Shown piece after piece: positions 29,226-37,762 of a DNA stretch of 37,834 nucleotides (position 1 is the stretch's first letter; every line of letters starts with the position of its first letter). A model generated the notes under the pieces. It ran no database searches. It was not told where the DNA came from and saw only the letters and a list, made by a program, of their open reading frames with translations. Source of the stretch: a virus; the IMG/VR virus record IMGVR_UViG_3300048126_000013, positions 1 to 37,834 of that record. One strand, given 5' to 3'. Made by a program: the position numbers and the translations under genes.

Positions 29226-32200
29226 AAATAGAAATATTTTTGGCGCGTTAGAGGATTATTTCACTAGGCAGCTAGATAGACGCTTTAACAAAGACAATAG
29301 GTTTGGTGATGTCGTAGAAGATTACGGTAACGAAATGCTTGATTTGTCTAAAACATTTGCAGGCAATGCAGGTGAAATTAGTTTCAGTGGTTTTCGTGAA
29401 AAAGCGCCAGATATGTTTCGTCCTTACATACAAGCACCTGCTTATTTGTCAGATATGGCGGCTGCAGGATTGTTTGGTATTCTTGGCGCAGGAGAAAAAG
29501 GTATTGCTGCGTTAGCAGAAGGAATAGCAGGCGGTACTGAAAGCGAAGATAGATTGACTAGGGATATTCTGGGCGCGGCTGAAGTAGCAGGTGTTAATCC
29601 TCAAGGCAGAATGGCAGGAATTTTAGCACCGTATGCTCAATCATATATAAAAGCTAGATTACCAGATTATCAGTATGCAGGTAGATCATTGTTAGGTAGT
29701 GGTACGCTAGATGAAAGAATGGAAGGTGTTAGAGAAGCTTTTACAGAAACAGATATGCTTCCAAAGGCGTTAAGTGCTGATGTGCCAATCAAGTATGAAG
29801 GTGTCGATGTTCCAAGACAATTCTACAGTAGAAAAGGCGGCTTATCACCTGTCGCATCAGAAACAGATACAGGTTATTATTTGCAGGATGGAACATTTAT
29901 ACCTTATAGGCAGGCTGTCGAAAAGTATAGTCCATCTGTCAGGGCTGCAGAAAAATTACCTCAGAAAAAGGGTAAATATGAAGATTTAAGAAAATGGATG
30001 GTTGATCCAAATAAAGGCGGTGCTAACTTAGACGAACTTCAGTGGACAGGCGCAGATGAATTTTTCGCAGGAAAAACAGTCACAAAAGATGAAATAAGGT
30101 CTTACTTAGACGAAAGAACGCCTATAATTGAAACAACATTTAAAGAAGCGGATGGCACAATAGGAACATCTTTTCCTTCGTCTGATGAAATGTTAGAAGA
30201 ATATCTTGAATTTGCTCTACCAGATGAAGTGCAGTATTATAAGGATGAAGTTATACCAGAAATGGTAGCAGACGGTGACAACGTGCTTACTGCAGATGAT
30301 CTTAATAATGCGATGTTAGCGTGGCAAGAAAGCAATTATAGTGATTCCATAAACCTTAGTGAACAACTTGGAACGCTGCGCAGACAGGAAGGAAGTGAGG
30401 CTCCTCTATATCCTGTTAGGGGTAAAGACTTAGCGGATATGGCCTCTGATATGGGTTATGATAGCACTACTGATATGCACAACGATTACTTCAAAGGTAT
30501 GACTTACTTGAGGTTTGATGGGAACAATATGAAATGGGAAAAATATGCAGACGGTGACGAACTTGCAGAAACATTAGGTTTTGATGCTGAAGAAATGGCA
30601 AAAGACAGCTTGATGGAAATGGCTGAAAGTGAAGGTTTGTATAGTGATCCTGCATATTTTTATGAAACAATCCTTGGCAAAAGTGACGATTATTACGGTT
30701 CTGGTTTTAATGAGGGTGACACAGAGTATTCTGAATACTTCCCTGCAGGCGGCAGACAATACTCAGAAAAAGTCTATTCTCTTAGCCCAGAAAGTCCTAT
30801 TTACGAATACACACAAGGATCAGGCAAATCTCCCACAGTAGACATGGAAAGCGCAGGTCACTTTTCGGGGGACGCTGATAACATTACCGCTCATGCGCGA
30901 ACAGCTTCATATGACAGGGCAGGATATACAGATAGCGTTTATCTTTTTGGTGAGGGTCAGTCAGATGTCGGGCAAGATATTCGTAAGCAAAAGAAAACAA
31001 TATCACAGCGATTAAAAAATCTTTATGAGGGGTATCCAACTCAATATCCAGAGGAAGATATACCACGCGAAGCTAGGCTTATCCAAAACGATTTGCGTAT
31101 TCGAAGTGTTGACCAGATGTCGGCGCTAAATAAAGTTGAAGAAAAAAGCCAACAGTATAATGATGATTACAACATTAATTTACAAAAACAATATAATGAA
31201 TTTAAAGAACAGTTCAAAAGAAGTGGTGACATCAGGGCAAACGCAGCTAGAGAAATAATGAACGGCGCTCCACCAGAGGCTTTTGATGATGTTCTTAAAA
31301 ATGCCAACAAAATAGATACAAGAGTAAATGAAGAAAAAATAGAAGCAGAGTTTCGAAGGCTGTTTAGGGTCAGGGCAGAAGATGTGGTTCGTAGAGAGCC
31401 AAAAATCAGCGCAGATGATGTAAAGTTACAGCCTAATAAAGAAAATTGGACAAAACTGCAGGATCAATTATTTGGCTTGTACCAAGCTTATGCGCGTGAT
31501 GTAACAAACCATGTAGACGGTAATCCTTATGCTCTAAAGCTTAATGATGATAGTTTAGTTGCCCCTGCGGTAAGGTCAGGTGTTATGAATACAAATAATA
31601 ATTTTTCTAGTGGTGGTGCAGAATTTTACATGAACAAATATATTAAGGAAAATTTAGAAGAACTTAAACCTACTATAAAAAAATATAAACTTAATCCAGA
31701 TGATGATCAGACTGTTTTAGAAAAAATTGAAACAGCAAACTATCAAGATAACGCATCAAAAGAATATGATACAGTGCAGGCTATAAAACATCGTTTTAAA
31801 AAGACATTTTTGAAGAACAGAACTTTTACACCGTTCGATGGCAAAAAAATGACATTCTTTGAGTTCGAAGATATGGCAACTAATTTAAACATGCCATCAA
31901 TGTCAGAATACAACAAAAACCTATCAAGCGCTAGAATTAAGCTTGATGTAGACAGGGCTGATTTACAACGTACTGATAATTACAAAAAAGCTTTTCCTGA
32001 TACAGCCGTAGAATATGGGGTAAACGAACCGCCTGATACCGATGTACGTTACAAGAACTTACCGCCATTGACAGAAAAAACAAACAAATGGCTTGACATG
32101 ACGCTGAAAAACAATCTGTACGATGCTATTCAAAGCGGTGATGAATGGTTTGCCTTACCAAATGCAGAGATGGTTTACAACAAAACAGGCGGTAAAGTAA

Positions 32201-32487
32201 AAGGTCACGAAGGTTTTTATGAAGGAATTGCGCCTAAAAGGTTAGAAAAAATTATTAAAAAGATAGATAAAAACGCAAAATTAGAAGAATTAACGATTGA
32301 TACTGAATTAGATCCAAAATTAAGAAACAGAGAACCAGTGCTAGGTGTTCGTCTTAGCCCTGAGTTTATTAAAAACGCTGCGAAAAAAGGCATTCCACAA
32401 TTAGGTGTCGTAGGGGGTGTTGGATTAATGGATTTTATGGTAAGAGACAATAAAGATGGTAGAAACGATAGTTTGCTTACCTATTAG
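29215..32487 (+). CDS. Large polyvalent-type virion protein, 1090 residues
   Basis: It starts with GTG after GGAGGA. Three segments match large polyvalent proteins of phages and conjugative elements: LQWTGADEFFAGK with TKDEIRSYLDE near residues 275-305; HFSGDADNITAHARTASYD leading to FGEGQSDVGQDIRKQKK near 549-590; and FYEGIAPKRLEKIIKKIDK with VLGVRLSPEFIKNAAKKGIP near the end. These usually accompany toxin or nuclease domains in proteins carried into the host. The rest is long, charged and largely helical. Together with the ART protein upstream it is probably packaged and ejected to act on host defences. The ejection role is inference. Confidence 0.6.
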   Translation: MATENRNIFGALEDYFTRQLDRRFNKDNRFGDVVEDYGNEMLDLSKTFAGNAGEISFSGFREKAPDMFRPYIQAPAYLSDMAAAGLFGILGAGEKGIAALAEGIAGGTESEDRLTRDILGAAEVAGVNPQGRMAGILAPYAQSYIKARLPDYQYAGRSLLGSGTLDERMEGVREAFTETDMLPKALSADVPIKYEGVDVPRQFYSRKGGLSPVASETDTGYYLQDGTFIPYRQAVEKYSPSVRAAEKLPQKKGKYEDLRKWMVDPNKGGANLDELQWTGADEFFAGKTVTKDEIRSYLDERTPIIETTFKEADGTIGTSFPSSDEMLEEYLEFALPDEVQYYKDEVIPEMVADGDNVLTADDLNNAMLAWQESNYSDSINLSEQLGTLRRQEGSEAPLYPVRGKDLADMASDMGYDSTTDMHNDYFKGMTYLRFDGNNMKWEKYADGDELAETLGFDAEEMAKDSLMEMAESEGLYSDPAYFYETILGKSDDYYGSGFNEGDTEYSEYFPAGGRQYSEKVYSLSPESPIYEYTQGSGKSPTVDMESAGHFSGDADNITAHARTASYDRAGYTDSVYLFGEGQSDVGQDIRKQKKTISQRLKNLYEGYPTQYPEEDIPREARLIQNDLRIRSVDQMSALNKVEEKSQQYNDDYNINLQKQYNEFKEQFKRSGDIRANAAREIMNGAPPEAFDDVLKNANKIDTRVNEEKIEAEFRRLFRVRAEDVVRREPKISADDVKLQPNKENWTKLQDQLFGLYQAYARDVTNHVDGNPYALKLNDDSLVAPAVRSGVMNTNNNFSSGGAEFYMNKYIKENLEELKPTIKKYKLNPDDDQTVLEKIETANYQDNASKEYDTVQAIKHRFKKTFLKNRTFTPFDGKKMTFFEFEDMATNLNMPSMSEYNKNLSSARIKLDVDRADLQRTDNYKKAFPDTAVEYGVNEPPDTDVRYKNLPPLTEKTNKWLDMTLKNNLYDAIQSGDEWFALPNAEMVYNKTGGKVKGHEGFYEGIAPKRLEKIIKKIDKNAKLEELTIDTELDPKLRNREPVLGVRLSPEFIKNAAKKGIPQLGVVGGVGLMDFMVRDNKDGRNDSLLTY

Positions 32488-32496
32488 GAGTGTAGA

Positions 32497-33114
32497 ATGG
32501 CACTAACAACATATGATGAACTTAAAGCTTCTATAGCAGATTTTCTCAATCGTAGTGATTTAACGGCTGTAATACCTGATTTTATTAACATGGCTGAAAA
32601 AAGAATGAACAGGGAAATTCGTCATTGGCGTATGGAGAACAGGGCCACAGCTTCAGCAAGTGGAAGATTTAGTGTATTGCCAACAGACTTTGTCGAAGCA
32701 ATTAGATTGCATTTAGAAGTAGATCAGCGCCCTATAGAGCTTGTTAGTTATTATGAAATGCAAAAATTAAGGGAAAATGCAGATGATGCAGGTGGCAAAC
32801 CCACTTCATATGCAATAACGCAGGGCGAAATAGAGTTGTTTCCAACGCCAGATGCAACATACAGCATTGAATTATATTATTACTCAAAAATACTAACTCT
32901 CAGTGCAAGTCAGGCAACAAATGTTATTTTGACAAATTTTCCAGACGCTTATTTATATGGCTCATTAATACACGCCGCACCATATTTACAGGAAGATGCA
33001 AGAATGAACTCATGGGCAGCATTGTATCAAAGCGCAATTAATGATATAAATGCAGATAGTGAAAAAGCTAAAAGCGGATCTGGCGGGCGCAGAATTAAGA
33101 TTAGGAGCTACTAA
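32497..33114 (+). CDS. Head-tail adaptor protein, SU10/P22 gp4-like
   Basis: A 205-residue protein with TAGGAG before the ATG. It has the typical adaptor pattern: TYDELKASIADFLNRSDLTA, then FINMAEKRMNREIRHWRMEN, PTDFVEAIRLHLE, SYYEMQKLRE, then YYYSKILTLS and PDAYLYGSLIHAAPYLQEDA. These proteins dock under the portal and carry the hub. It is separated from its portal gene by about 16 kb on the circular map. It abuts the fibre array (1-base overlap). Confidence 0.75.
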   Translation: MALTTYDELKASIADFLNRSDLTAVIPDFINMAEKRMNREIRHWRMENRATASASGRFSVLPTDFVEAIRLHLEVDQRPIELVSYYEMQKLRENADDAGGKPTSYAITQGEIELFPTPDATYSIELYYYSKILTLSASQATNVILTNFPDAYLYGSLIHAAPYLQEDARMNSWAALYQSAINDINADSEKAKSGSGGRRIKIRSY

Positions 33115-34031
33115 TGGCGACTATTGTAAAACGTGCAACTAAAGGCGCTCCGCTTACGCATGATGAAGTTGACGCTAACTTTGAAAATCTAAATACAGAT
33201 TTAACAGGTAAGATCGGCGCAACTGGCGGCACAGTAAACGATGATGCTATTGTAAACTTTGGTAATGACACTGATTTACAGATTTATCACAACACAACTG
33301 GCAATGATGGTTACATTAAAAATAACACTGGTGAGTTGTATATTCGAGGCGACAATATTACTCTTGGTGCGGTAGACGCGACAAGCCCAACATTTATTAC
33401 AATGGATGAAAATGGCGCTGTTGAATTATTTTTTAACAATAGTAAAAAGTTAGAGACAACAACAGATGGTGTTACGGTAAACGGTGCATTAACTGTTACT
33501 GGTGGATTTACTACAGCAAGTCTTACCGTTTCTGGTGCGCTGAGTGCTGACAGTTTAACAGCTACAAATGCGCTTACATCTGGTTCGGTTGTAACAGGAT
33601 TAATTACGGCTAGTGGGGCGGTGACAAGCGCAGGGCTTACGTCAACTGGCGATGTATCCGTAACAGGTAATGTAACGGCAAGCGGAGATATTTCTGCCAG
33701 CGGTGTTACGGCAACATCTGTTACTTCAACGGGAAATATTAGTGGTTCGGATATATCGGCTACCACAGTGACAACAACAGGCGATATTACGTCTGGAAGT
33801 AATGTTATTGCTACTGGAAGTATTACTTCTGATAGCATAGCAGCAAATGGTTCCATCTCTGGTGGGGCTATCAGTTCAACAGGTGCGATAACGTCTAATG
33901 GCGGTATTAATTCTGTTGGCAATGTGACTGTAACTGGAGCGTTAAGTGTGACAGATGCAGAAACAACTAGGTCAAACCTCGATGTCGATAGGGCAGGCGA
34001 GGCATTGGCATTCAGTATAGCCTTGGGTTAA
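33114..34031 (+). CDS. Long tail-fibre shaft protein with beta-repeats
   Basis: A 305-residue protein. The N-terminal KRATKGAPLTHDEVDANFEN is a widespread fibre start, followed by FGNDTDLQIYHNTTGNDGYI and LYIRGDNITLG, common in marine phage fibres. Residues about 125-285 are a low-complexity series of short Val/Thr/Ser/Gly repeats (LTVTGG, SVTGNVTASGDISASG and similar), consistent with a trimeric beta-helical shaft. The end TTRSNLDVDRAGEAL looks like a docking tip. It would join the tail to receptor-binding tips. Confidence 0.7.
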   Translation: MATIVKRATKGAPLTHDEVDANFENLNTDLTGKIGATGGTVNDDAIVNFGNDTDLQIYHNTTGNDGYIKNNTGELYIRGDNITLGAVDATSPTFITMDENGAVELFFNNSKKLETTTDGVTVNGALTVTGGFTTASLTVSGALSADSLTATNALTSGSVVTGLITASGAVTSAGLTSTGDVSVTGNVTASGDISASGVTATSVTSTGNISGSDISATTVTTTGDITSGSNVIATGSITSDSIAANGSISGGAISSTGAITSNGGINSVGNVTVTGALSVTDAETTRSNLDVDRAGEALAFSIALG

Positions 34032-34048
34032 ACGAAAAGGAGAAAATC

Positions 34049-34498
34049 ATGGCTGACGCAGCGAAAGCTACAATGGAAGTTACAGTCCTTCCAGATGAGA
34101 TTGCAAAAACATTCTCAGCGACAATGACTGTTACACCTGAAGATGCAAACGACAAATGGTATTACAAGCTATCTTCGGTAAACAACACAAGTTCAGACCT
34201 TATTGCAGGGTCTTTTGTGGATTATACCGCAGTAGACAGTTCTACAGCGCCTACGGCTGTAGCAGGCACAGATAAAGTTAAGTTTCTATATATAAAAAAT
34301 GTAGATGGAAACGGTGGCTCTATTTATGTTTGTTTTGACGCAGGAACGGCAACATCAACTCTTGGTGACGCTGTTACAATAGGTCCAAACGAGGCTTTTG
34401 CGGCACGTTTACCGAATACAACGGTTGCAGATGTTCACGCTATTTCATCAGCTTCAACTGTTGAGTGTGTTGTTTGCGCTTTGCTTGACGATATCTAG
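34049..34498 (+). CDS. Virion-associated beta-rich protein, unknown function
   Basis: A 149-residue beta-rich protein with AAGGAG before the ATG. It contains MEVTVLPDEIAKTFSATMTV, KWYYKLSSVNNTSSDLIAG and VKFLYIKNVDGNGGSIYVCF. The pattern resembles small structural proteins in marine phage fibre clusters. It could be a fibre-base or capsid-decoration protein. No family is assigned. Confidence 0.55.
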   Translation: MADAAKATMEVTVLPDEIAKTFSATMTVTPEDANDKWYYKLSSVNNTSSDLIAGSFVDYTAVDSSTAPTAVAGTDKVKFLYIKNVDGNGGSIYVCFDAGTATSTLGDAVTIGPNEAFAARLPNTTVADVHAISSASTVECVVCALLDDI

Positions 34499-34514
34499 TA
34501 AGAGGTAAGCACAT

Positions 34515-34823
34515 ATGGCTAATACGTTTAAAAACTACACAGCGGCTTCAGTCGGTCAGTCTGAAGAAACTGTATATCAAGTGCCACAAGGCACAACGGC
34601 AGTGGTTATTGGATGTAATTTAGCCAATGTGCATACCGCTCAAGTAAAAATATCTGTCAAGGCTGCATATGTTCATTTGGTTAAAGATGTACCTTTGCCA
34701 AGTGGTGCGGCCTTGTCAGTTCTTGATGGAAAAGTTATTCTACAAGAAGGAAATACGGTCACGATAGAAAGTGACACAGATAAATCTGTTGACGTTATAT
34801 TGAGTGTTCTGGAGCAAACATGA
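34515..34823 (+). CDS. Small virion protein of fibre cluster
   Basis: A 102-residue beta-rich protein: ANTFKNYTAASVGQSEETVY, VIGCNLANVHTAQVKISVK, then SVDVILSVLEQT. Very similar layouts occur in cyanophage and other marine phage tail clusters, with no settled function. It overlaps the next fibre gene as ATGA, which suggests a shared structure. It is likely a fibre-base component. Confidence 0.6.
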   Translation: MANTFKNYTAASVGQSEETVYQVPQGTTAVVIGCNLANVHTAQVKISVKAAYVHLVKDVPLPSGAALSVLDGKVILQEGNTVTIESDTDKSVDVILSVLEQT

Positions 34824-35836
34824 GCAAACAGAATGAGTTAGTTAATCTTGCAAGAACTGGTGCATCAGGCGGTGGTAATAAAAACCTTATAATCAATGGA
34901 CAAATGACTATCGCCCAGAGAAGTACCGCAGCACACAATGAGGGTAATGGTTATTTTAGTTTAGATAGGTGGCGTCAACAAAAAGTTAATCAAGACCAAT
35001 TTACATATAGTGTAGAACAAGTTAGTGACGCTCCTTCTGGATTTAGTAAGTCTTTAAGAGTTACAACTTCAACAGCAGAAACGGCTCTTGCTTCTGATGA
35101 ATACAGTAGAATTTACCAATCTATAGAAGGTAATAATTTAGAAAGAATTGGTTTTGGTACTTCTGACGCTAAACCTACTACTCTTTCTTTTTGGGTAAAA
35201 TCTAGCATTACTGGAAACTGGTCAGCTTCATTTTATGTTAATGATGCAAACGTAATTTATAGTCAGGCATACACAATTAACGCTGCTAATACTTGGGAGT
35301 ATAAGACGATTACTTTTCCAGCCTATACTACTGCTGGCCCTAATATAGATAATACTCAGGGATCAATTATTGTCTTTGGTTTGTTTGCTGGAAGTGGTAT
35401 AAATACTGCTACAACTAATTGGACTACATACTCTGTAGCTAATTTATTAGGTGGTCAGACTGCAAACCTTGGTGGTACATTAAATGCAACGTGGCAGATT
35501 ACTGGCGTTCAGTTGGAGGTTGGCGAAAAAGCTACGGATTTCGAACACGAAAATTATGGAACAACTTTAGCCAAGTGCCAGAGGTATTATTGGCAAGCCG
35601 TTGGTTCAGGGCCACATTATTATGCTACTCAATATTCTTCTGGTTATAGATTTGTACAAGTAGATTTTGGACAAGAAATGAGAGCAACCCCAACCGTTAC
35701 AGTTTCATATGCTGCTGGTGCTAGTCTTACAAATTATTTACCGAATAGACAACATTGGAAAGCCTATCTTGCAGCGGCTTATAGCGTTGTCACTAGTTAC
35801 AGAAGTGACAGTTTAAAATTCGATGCGGAGCTATAA
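34820..35836 (+). CDS. Tail fibre protein with carbohydrate-binding-like domain (paralogue 2)
   Basis: A 338-residue paralogue of the product at 2429. It shares NLIINGQMTIAQRS at the start, the jelly-roll core with TLSFWVKSSITGNWSASFYV and NTWEYKTITF, and the segment LEVGEKATDFEHENYGTTLA followed by KCQRYYW. The C-terminal about 90 residues differ, though both end in a short AEL. The next gene is again a small acidic protein. Two such fibres with different tips could recognise two receptors or work as a heterocomplex. Confidence 0.75.
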   Translation: MSKQNELVNLARTGASGGGNKNLIINGQMTIAQRSTAAHNEGNGYFSLDRWRQQKVNQDQFTYSVEQVSDAPSGFSKSLRVTTSTAETALASDEYSRIYQSIEGNNLERIGFGTSDAKPTTLSFWVKSSITGNWSASFYVNDANVIYSQAYTINAANTWEYKTITFPAYTTAGPNIDNTQGSIIVFGLFAGSGINTATTNWTTYSVANLLGGQTANLGGTLNATWQITGVQLEVGEKATDFEHENYGTTLAKCQRYYWQAVGSGPHYYATQYSSGYRFVQVDFGQEMRATPTVTVSYAAGASLTNYLPNRQHWKAYLAAAYSVVTSYRSDSLKFDAEL

Positions 35837-36007
35837 ATGAATATTACAAAAGCAAAACATAATAAATTTGAGGGTCAGGATACTGGTTGTGTAACAGCGA
35901 CAATAGATGACGTAGAACTGCAAGTTCCAAAAGATACAGAAAATAGACACTGGGTAGCCATACAAGAATGGGTTGCAGACGGTAATACAATAGAGGAAGC
36001 TGACTGA
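35837..36007 (+). CDS. Small acidic fibre-associated protein (paralogue 2)
   Basis: A 56-residue acidic protein that starts right after the fibre stop codon and ends in a TGATG overlap with the next gene. VTATIDDVELQVPKDTENRH and WVAIQEWVADGNTIEEAD match the protein at 3445 in order and spacing. Its conserved position after a CBM-like fibre suggests an obligate partner. The function is unknown. Confidence 0.6.
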   Translation: MNITKAKHNKFEGQDTGCVTATIDDVELQVPKDTENRHWVAIQEWVADGNTIEEAD

Positions 36008-37008
36008 TGGCAGGGTATATAGGCGCAAATACTAGCTCAGTAACCAACAATCAAAATGCGGCTGAACGTAGAAAGAAATTTACGTTTACAGCTAACACAA
36101 CTGCGCTTACTGGTTTAAGCTTTTTACCTAACAAAATACATATATTTCACAACGGAATACGCCTCGTAAAAGATACGGATTTCACAGAGGCGGCTGATGG
36201 ACAGAGCGTCACTCTTATAAATGCCGCACAAGCAGGCGATGAAGTAGTAGCCGTTACGTTTGCGCAAAACCCTTCAACTGGTGGTTATTCTGATACAGAT
36301 GTTGACGCACACTTATTAACGGCAGGCGTTACGCTTGATGCAACGAATGATAGGGTTGGCATGGGGGGCGTAACCTCACCAAGCATACCATTAGAAGTAA
36401 AAGGCCGTTCTGCGGATGGAAGATTTTTGCGTGGCTTGGATAATGGTGGAACAGATATGCTTGACTTTGGGCATAATGGTACTGAGGCTTTTATTGACGT
36501 CACTCATAGTGGTGGTGCATTTAGCGATTTAGCATTTAAAACTACTGGTGCAGAGCGTATGCGTATCCTTGCTGGTGGGGGTCTTACATTCAACGGAGAT
36601 ACCGCAGCCGACAACGCTTTGGACGATTATGAGCAAGGCACATTTAATTTTGAAATGGTTGGTTACTATGGCTCTCCAACACCTAAAGTACAGATACCTG
36701 CTCATTACACTAAAATCGGTAACACAGTTCATTTCTGGGCGCTTAAATCATCTATAAATAGTACTGGTTACTCAGGCAATATGTGGTTTACTGGATTACC
36801 TTTTACTGCACCAGCACCATACTCTATAGGCAATATTTCTTTATATTTTATAGGAACCTATACTGGTTACGGGCCACATACATTAATTTCTGGTGGTACT
36901 GTTTATGCATTATTGCATCAAAGTAATGCTTCTTCATGGAGCGCAGTCATGCACAACGTAGTTAGTTCGAATGGTGAAGTATATATGGCTGGAACATATA
37001 AAGTTTAA
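36007..37008 (+). CDS. Multidomain tail fibre protein
   Basis: A 333-residue protein. Residues 1-90 (MAGYIG, then LPNKIHIFHNGIRLVKDTDF and DEVVAVTFAQN) are a connector domain related to the 37307 product. A middle section contains GRSADGRFLRGLDNGGTDML and ERMRILAGGGLTFNGDTAAD. The C-terminal module starts ALDDYEQGTFNFEMVGYYGS and has YTKIGNTVHFWALKSS, a common receptor-binding ending in marine phage fibres. It starts in a TGATG overlap. Confidence 0.75.
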   Translation: MAGYIGANTSSVTNNQNAAERRKKFTFTANTTALTGLSFLPNKIHIFHNGIRLVKDTDFTEAADGQSVTLINAAQAGDEVVAVTFAQNPSTGGYSDTDVDAHLLTAGVTLDATNDRVGMGGVTSPSIPLEVKGRSADGRFLRGLDNGGTDMLDFGHNGTEAFIDVTHSGGAFSDLAFKTTGAERMRILAGGGLTFNGDTAADNALDDYEQGTFNFEMVGYYGSPTPKVQIPAHYTKIGNTVHFWALKSSINSTGYSGNMWFTGLPFTAPAPYSIGNISLYFIGTYTGYGPHTLISGGTVYALLHQSNASSWSAVMHNVVSSNGEVYMAGTYKV

Positions 37009-37024
37009 ATAAGAGGAACTTAAA

Positions 37025-37294
37025 ATGGCACTAACAGAAGAAACAATAGAAGATAAGGTTGAAATTGTTAGTAACAATGATTGGAAAGTAATCCAAGTCA
37101 GAGATGCAACGATTGTAAAGCGAGACGGTGTGGAAATAAGCCGTTCATTCCATAGGCACATTGTTATGCCAGATATAAGCGCAGATGATTTAGCGAATGA
37201 AAGTGCAGACGTACAAGCTTTTGCTGCACAAATTTTTACTGATGAAGTAAAGGCAGCGTATGCTGCACACCTTCAGTCAATGATTAGAGAATAG
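37025..37294 (+). CDS. Small fibre-cluster protein, unknown function
   Basis: An 89-residue protein with GAGGAA before the ATG. The first half is beta-like (VEIVSNNDWKVIQVRDATIV, KRDGVEISRSFHRHIVMP). The second half is helical and acidic (LANESADVQAFAAQIFTDEV). It sits between two connector-domain fibre genes. No family is named; a fibre chaperone or baseplate-like part is possible. Confidence 0.5.
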   Translation: MALTEETIEDKVEIVSNNDWKVIQVRDATIVKRDGVEISRSFHRHIVMPDISADDLANESADVQAFAAQIFTDEVKAAYAAHLQSMIRE

Positions 37295-37306
37295 GTAAAT
37301 TTTTTA

Positions 37307-37762
37307 ATGGCAGGCTATATTGGAAGTACAGGCGAAACGCCCAGAGCTACCCAAACGCGAGATAGCTTTACCTGTGTTGGCGGTGAAACTTCATTCGCAA
37401 CAGGTGGGTACAGCCCCAACTATGTTGACATATTTTTAAATGGCATAAAAATGCAAGTGGGTACGGACGTAACGGCAACTAATGGGTCTGATGTGGTATT
37501 TGCCAGTGCTTGTTCAGCTTCGGACATTGTGGAGGTCATAGCATACAAAACCTTTGAAGTGGCAGGCGCAGTAGGCGGTGGAATGTTCAAGGGTGAGAAC
37601 GGCACAACTGGCACAAGTGCAGGCGATATATTTAGAGTTAACGAGCAACAGCTAGACACAGATGTAGAAATTACATCAGCAGAAAACGCTAGTGCGACAG
37701 GGCCACTTACTGTAGCTTCTGGAACAACGCTTACAGTTAATGGGAACTTGGTGATTATATGA
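37307..37762 (+). CDS. Tail fibre connector-type protein, complete allele of the left-end gene
   Basis: A 151-residue protein starting MAGYIGSTGETPRATQTRDS, then YVDIFLNGIKMQVGTDVTAT and DIVEVIAYKTFEVAG, with a Gly/Thr-rich end. The first 90 residues match the N-terminal domain of the 36007 product. It is the full-length version of the partial gene at 2-433, with 17 base differences in the shared part and three changed residues. It overlaps the next gene as ATGA. Confidence 0.7.
   Translation: MAGYIGSTGETPRATQTRDSFTCVGGETSFATGGYSPNYVDIFLNGIKMQVGTDVTATNGSDVVFASACSASDIVEVIAYKTFEVAGAVGGGMFKGENGTTGTSAGDIFRVNEQQLDTDVEITSAENASATGPLTVASGTTLTVNGNLVII

Noticed and set aside
33311-33922. Long minus-strand reading frame opposite the fibre shaft gene
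   Set aside because: Its length follows from the repeated Thr/Ser/Val codons of the fibre gene on the plus strand; it has no ribosome site and lies inside a well-supported gene.
33114-37762. Diversity-generating retroelement acting on the fibre genes
   Set aside because: No reverse transcriptase and no template/variable repeat pair with adenine-specific changes is present.
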